Positions 14,275-14,648 of a DNA stretch of 14,648 bases are shown in pieces. The position numbers and the translations under genes are program-made. Source of the stretch: Candidatus Methanolliviera sp. GoM_oil (GTDB taxonomy: Archaea > Halobacteriota > Methanoliparia > Methanoliparales > Methanoliparaceae); contig CABGHG010000026.1 of NCBI GenBank assembly GCA_902158735.1, positions 1 to 14,648 of the forward strand, written 5' to 3'. Positions within the stretch are counted from its first letter, which is position 1. The number at the start of each line of letters is the position of its first letter. Below the pieces are notes generated by a model. That model ran no database searches, had not been told where the DNA came from, and saw only the letters and a program-made list of their open reading frames with translations.

Positions 14275-14648
14275 TCATTCTCTTATCGCGTATGTGATAT
14301 TTACCGTGAGTCGAATCTCCATCTCGCCTGGACTGATAGGAGAAGCCCCTGCAACCTCCATCGTTCTATAATATCCTTTAGATGAAGAGATATAACCTCC
14401 GCTCTCGGAGATGTGAATAGGCTCTCCCAATTTCACGCCGTTGAGCTCTGCCAGTTGTTCTGCCTTCTCTCTGGCATCGCCTACCGCTTTTCTTCTTGCC
14501 TCCTTGTAATAAGGCTTCGGATCATCTACGCCGAACCTGATTCCTTCAATCCTGGTGAGGTCTCCCCCTGCTTTCGCCGTGGCGTCGATGATCTCTCCTA
14601 TTTTATCTACGCCCCTTATCTTCACCTTGACCATGTTCTTCACCCGAT
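14275..14648 (-). CDS. SIMPL-domain (DUF541) protein, C-terminal part (runs off the right edge)
   Basis: The frame is open from the window edge to a stop at 14275, giving about 124 residues. NMVKVKIRGVDKIGEIIDA, GIRFGVDDPKPYYKEARRKA, DAREKAEQLAELNGVKLGEP and the closing EIRLTVNITYAIRE follow the C-terminal half of SIMPL proteins, which usually end with VxVxfai-like strands. Family members are often exported and linked to envelope or oxidative-stress functions, but the precise role is unknown. The N-terminus, including any signal peptide, lies outside the window. The GTG at 14643 is inside the gene, not its start. It converges on topA with 31 bases between the stops. Confidence 0.8.
   Translation of the reverse strand, partial: RVKNMVKVKIRGVDKIGEIIDATAKAGGDLTRIEGIRFGVDDPKPYYKEARRKAVGDAREKAEQLAELNGVKLGEPIHISESGGYISSSKGYYRTMEVAGASPISPGEMEIRLTVNITYAIRE

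Overview
The window is archaeal. It carries both-subunit evidence for DNA topoisomerase VI (an intact Top6B and the N-terminus of Top6A), a complete GatC-GatA-GatB set, a type IA topoisomerase with C-terminal zinc fingers, and Shine-Dalgarno sequences of the GGAGGTGAT type. The gene families point to a euryarchaeon, perhaps a methanogen- or ANME-related lineage. No rRNA or other decisive marker is present, so nothing finer can be claimed.

Left half (1-7161, minus strand). The backbone is a top6B-top6A operon that foreign DNA has split. In transcription order: intact top6B; a 19-codon mini-ORF behind a perfect Shine-Dalgarno; a fused nuclease-adenine methylase (hsdM-like) and its hsdS, which together look like a BcgI-type (type IIB/IIG) restriction-modification system; a chimeric pseudogene made of the 5' part of top6A joined to a 140-bp piece of top6B; an orphan beta-class DNA methyltransferase; a frameshifted small ORF; and finally the start of the presumed functional top6A, which runs off the left edge. 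The A-to-B joint in the pseudogene is what a tandem duplication of the top6B end, spacer and top6A start leaves behind. Both B-to-A spacers now hold restriction-modification genes, which are clearly more AT-rich than the topoisomerase genes.

Middle (7162-7988). This is a junkyard between divergent transcription units. It holds a minus-strand relic resembling a type II restriction endonuclease, interrupted by a stop codon that lies in a hairpin, and a plus-strand C-terminal remnant of a clostripain-like (C11) peptidase.

Right half (7981-14243, plus strand). A stand-alone asparagine-synthetase-type ATP pyrophosphatase is followed by overlapping gatC and gatA. After a 234-bp repeat-rich spacer come overlapping gatB and topA. 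The Gat proteins form the amidotransferase that makes Asn-tRNA(Asn) and/or Gln-tRNA(Gln) from mischarged tRNA. The spacer is packed with short perfect hairpins, a 23-bp direct repeat and a 15-bp tandem repeat. One hairpin core recurs, in reverse orientation, inside the gatB reading frame within an apparent 17-residue in-frame insertion, suggesting a small dispersed palindromic element that can be tolerated inside proteins. A SIMPL-domain gene converges from the right edge and is cut by it.
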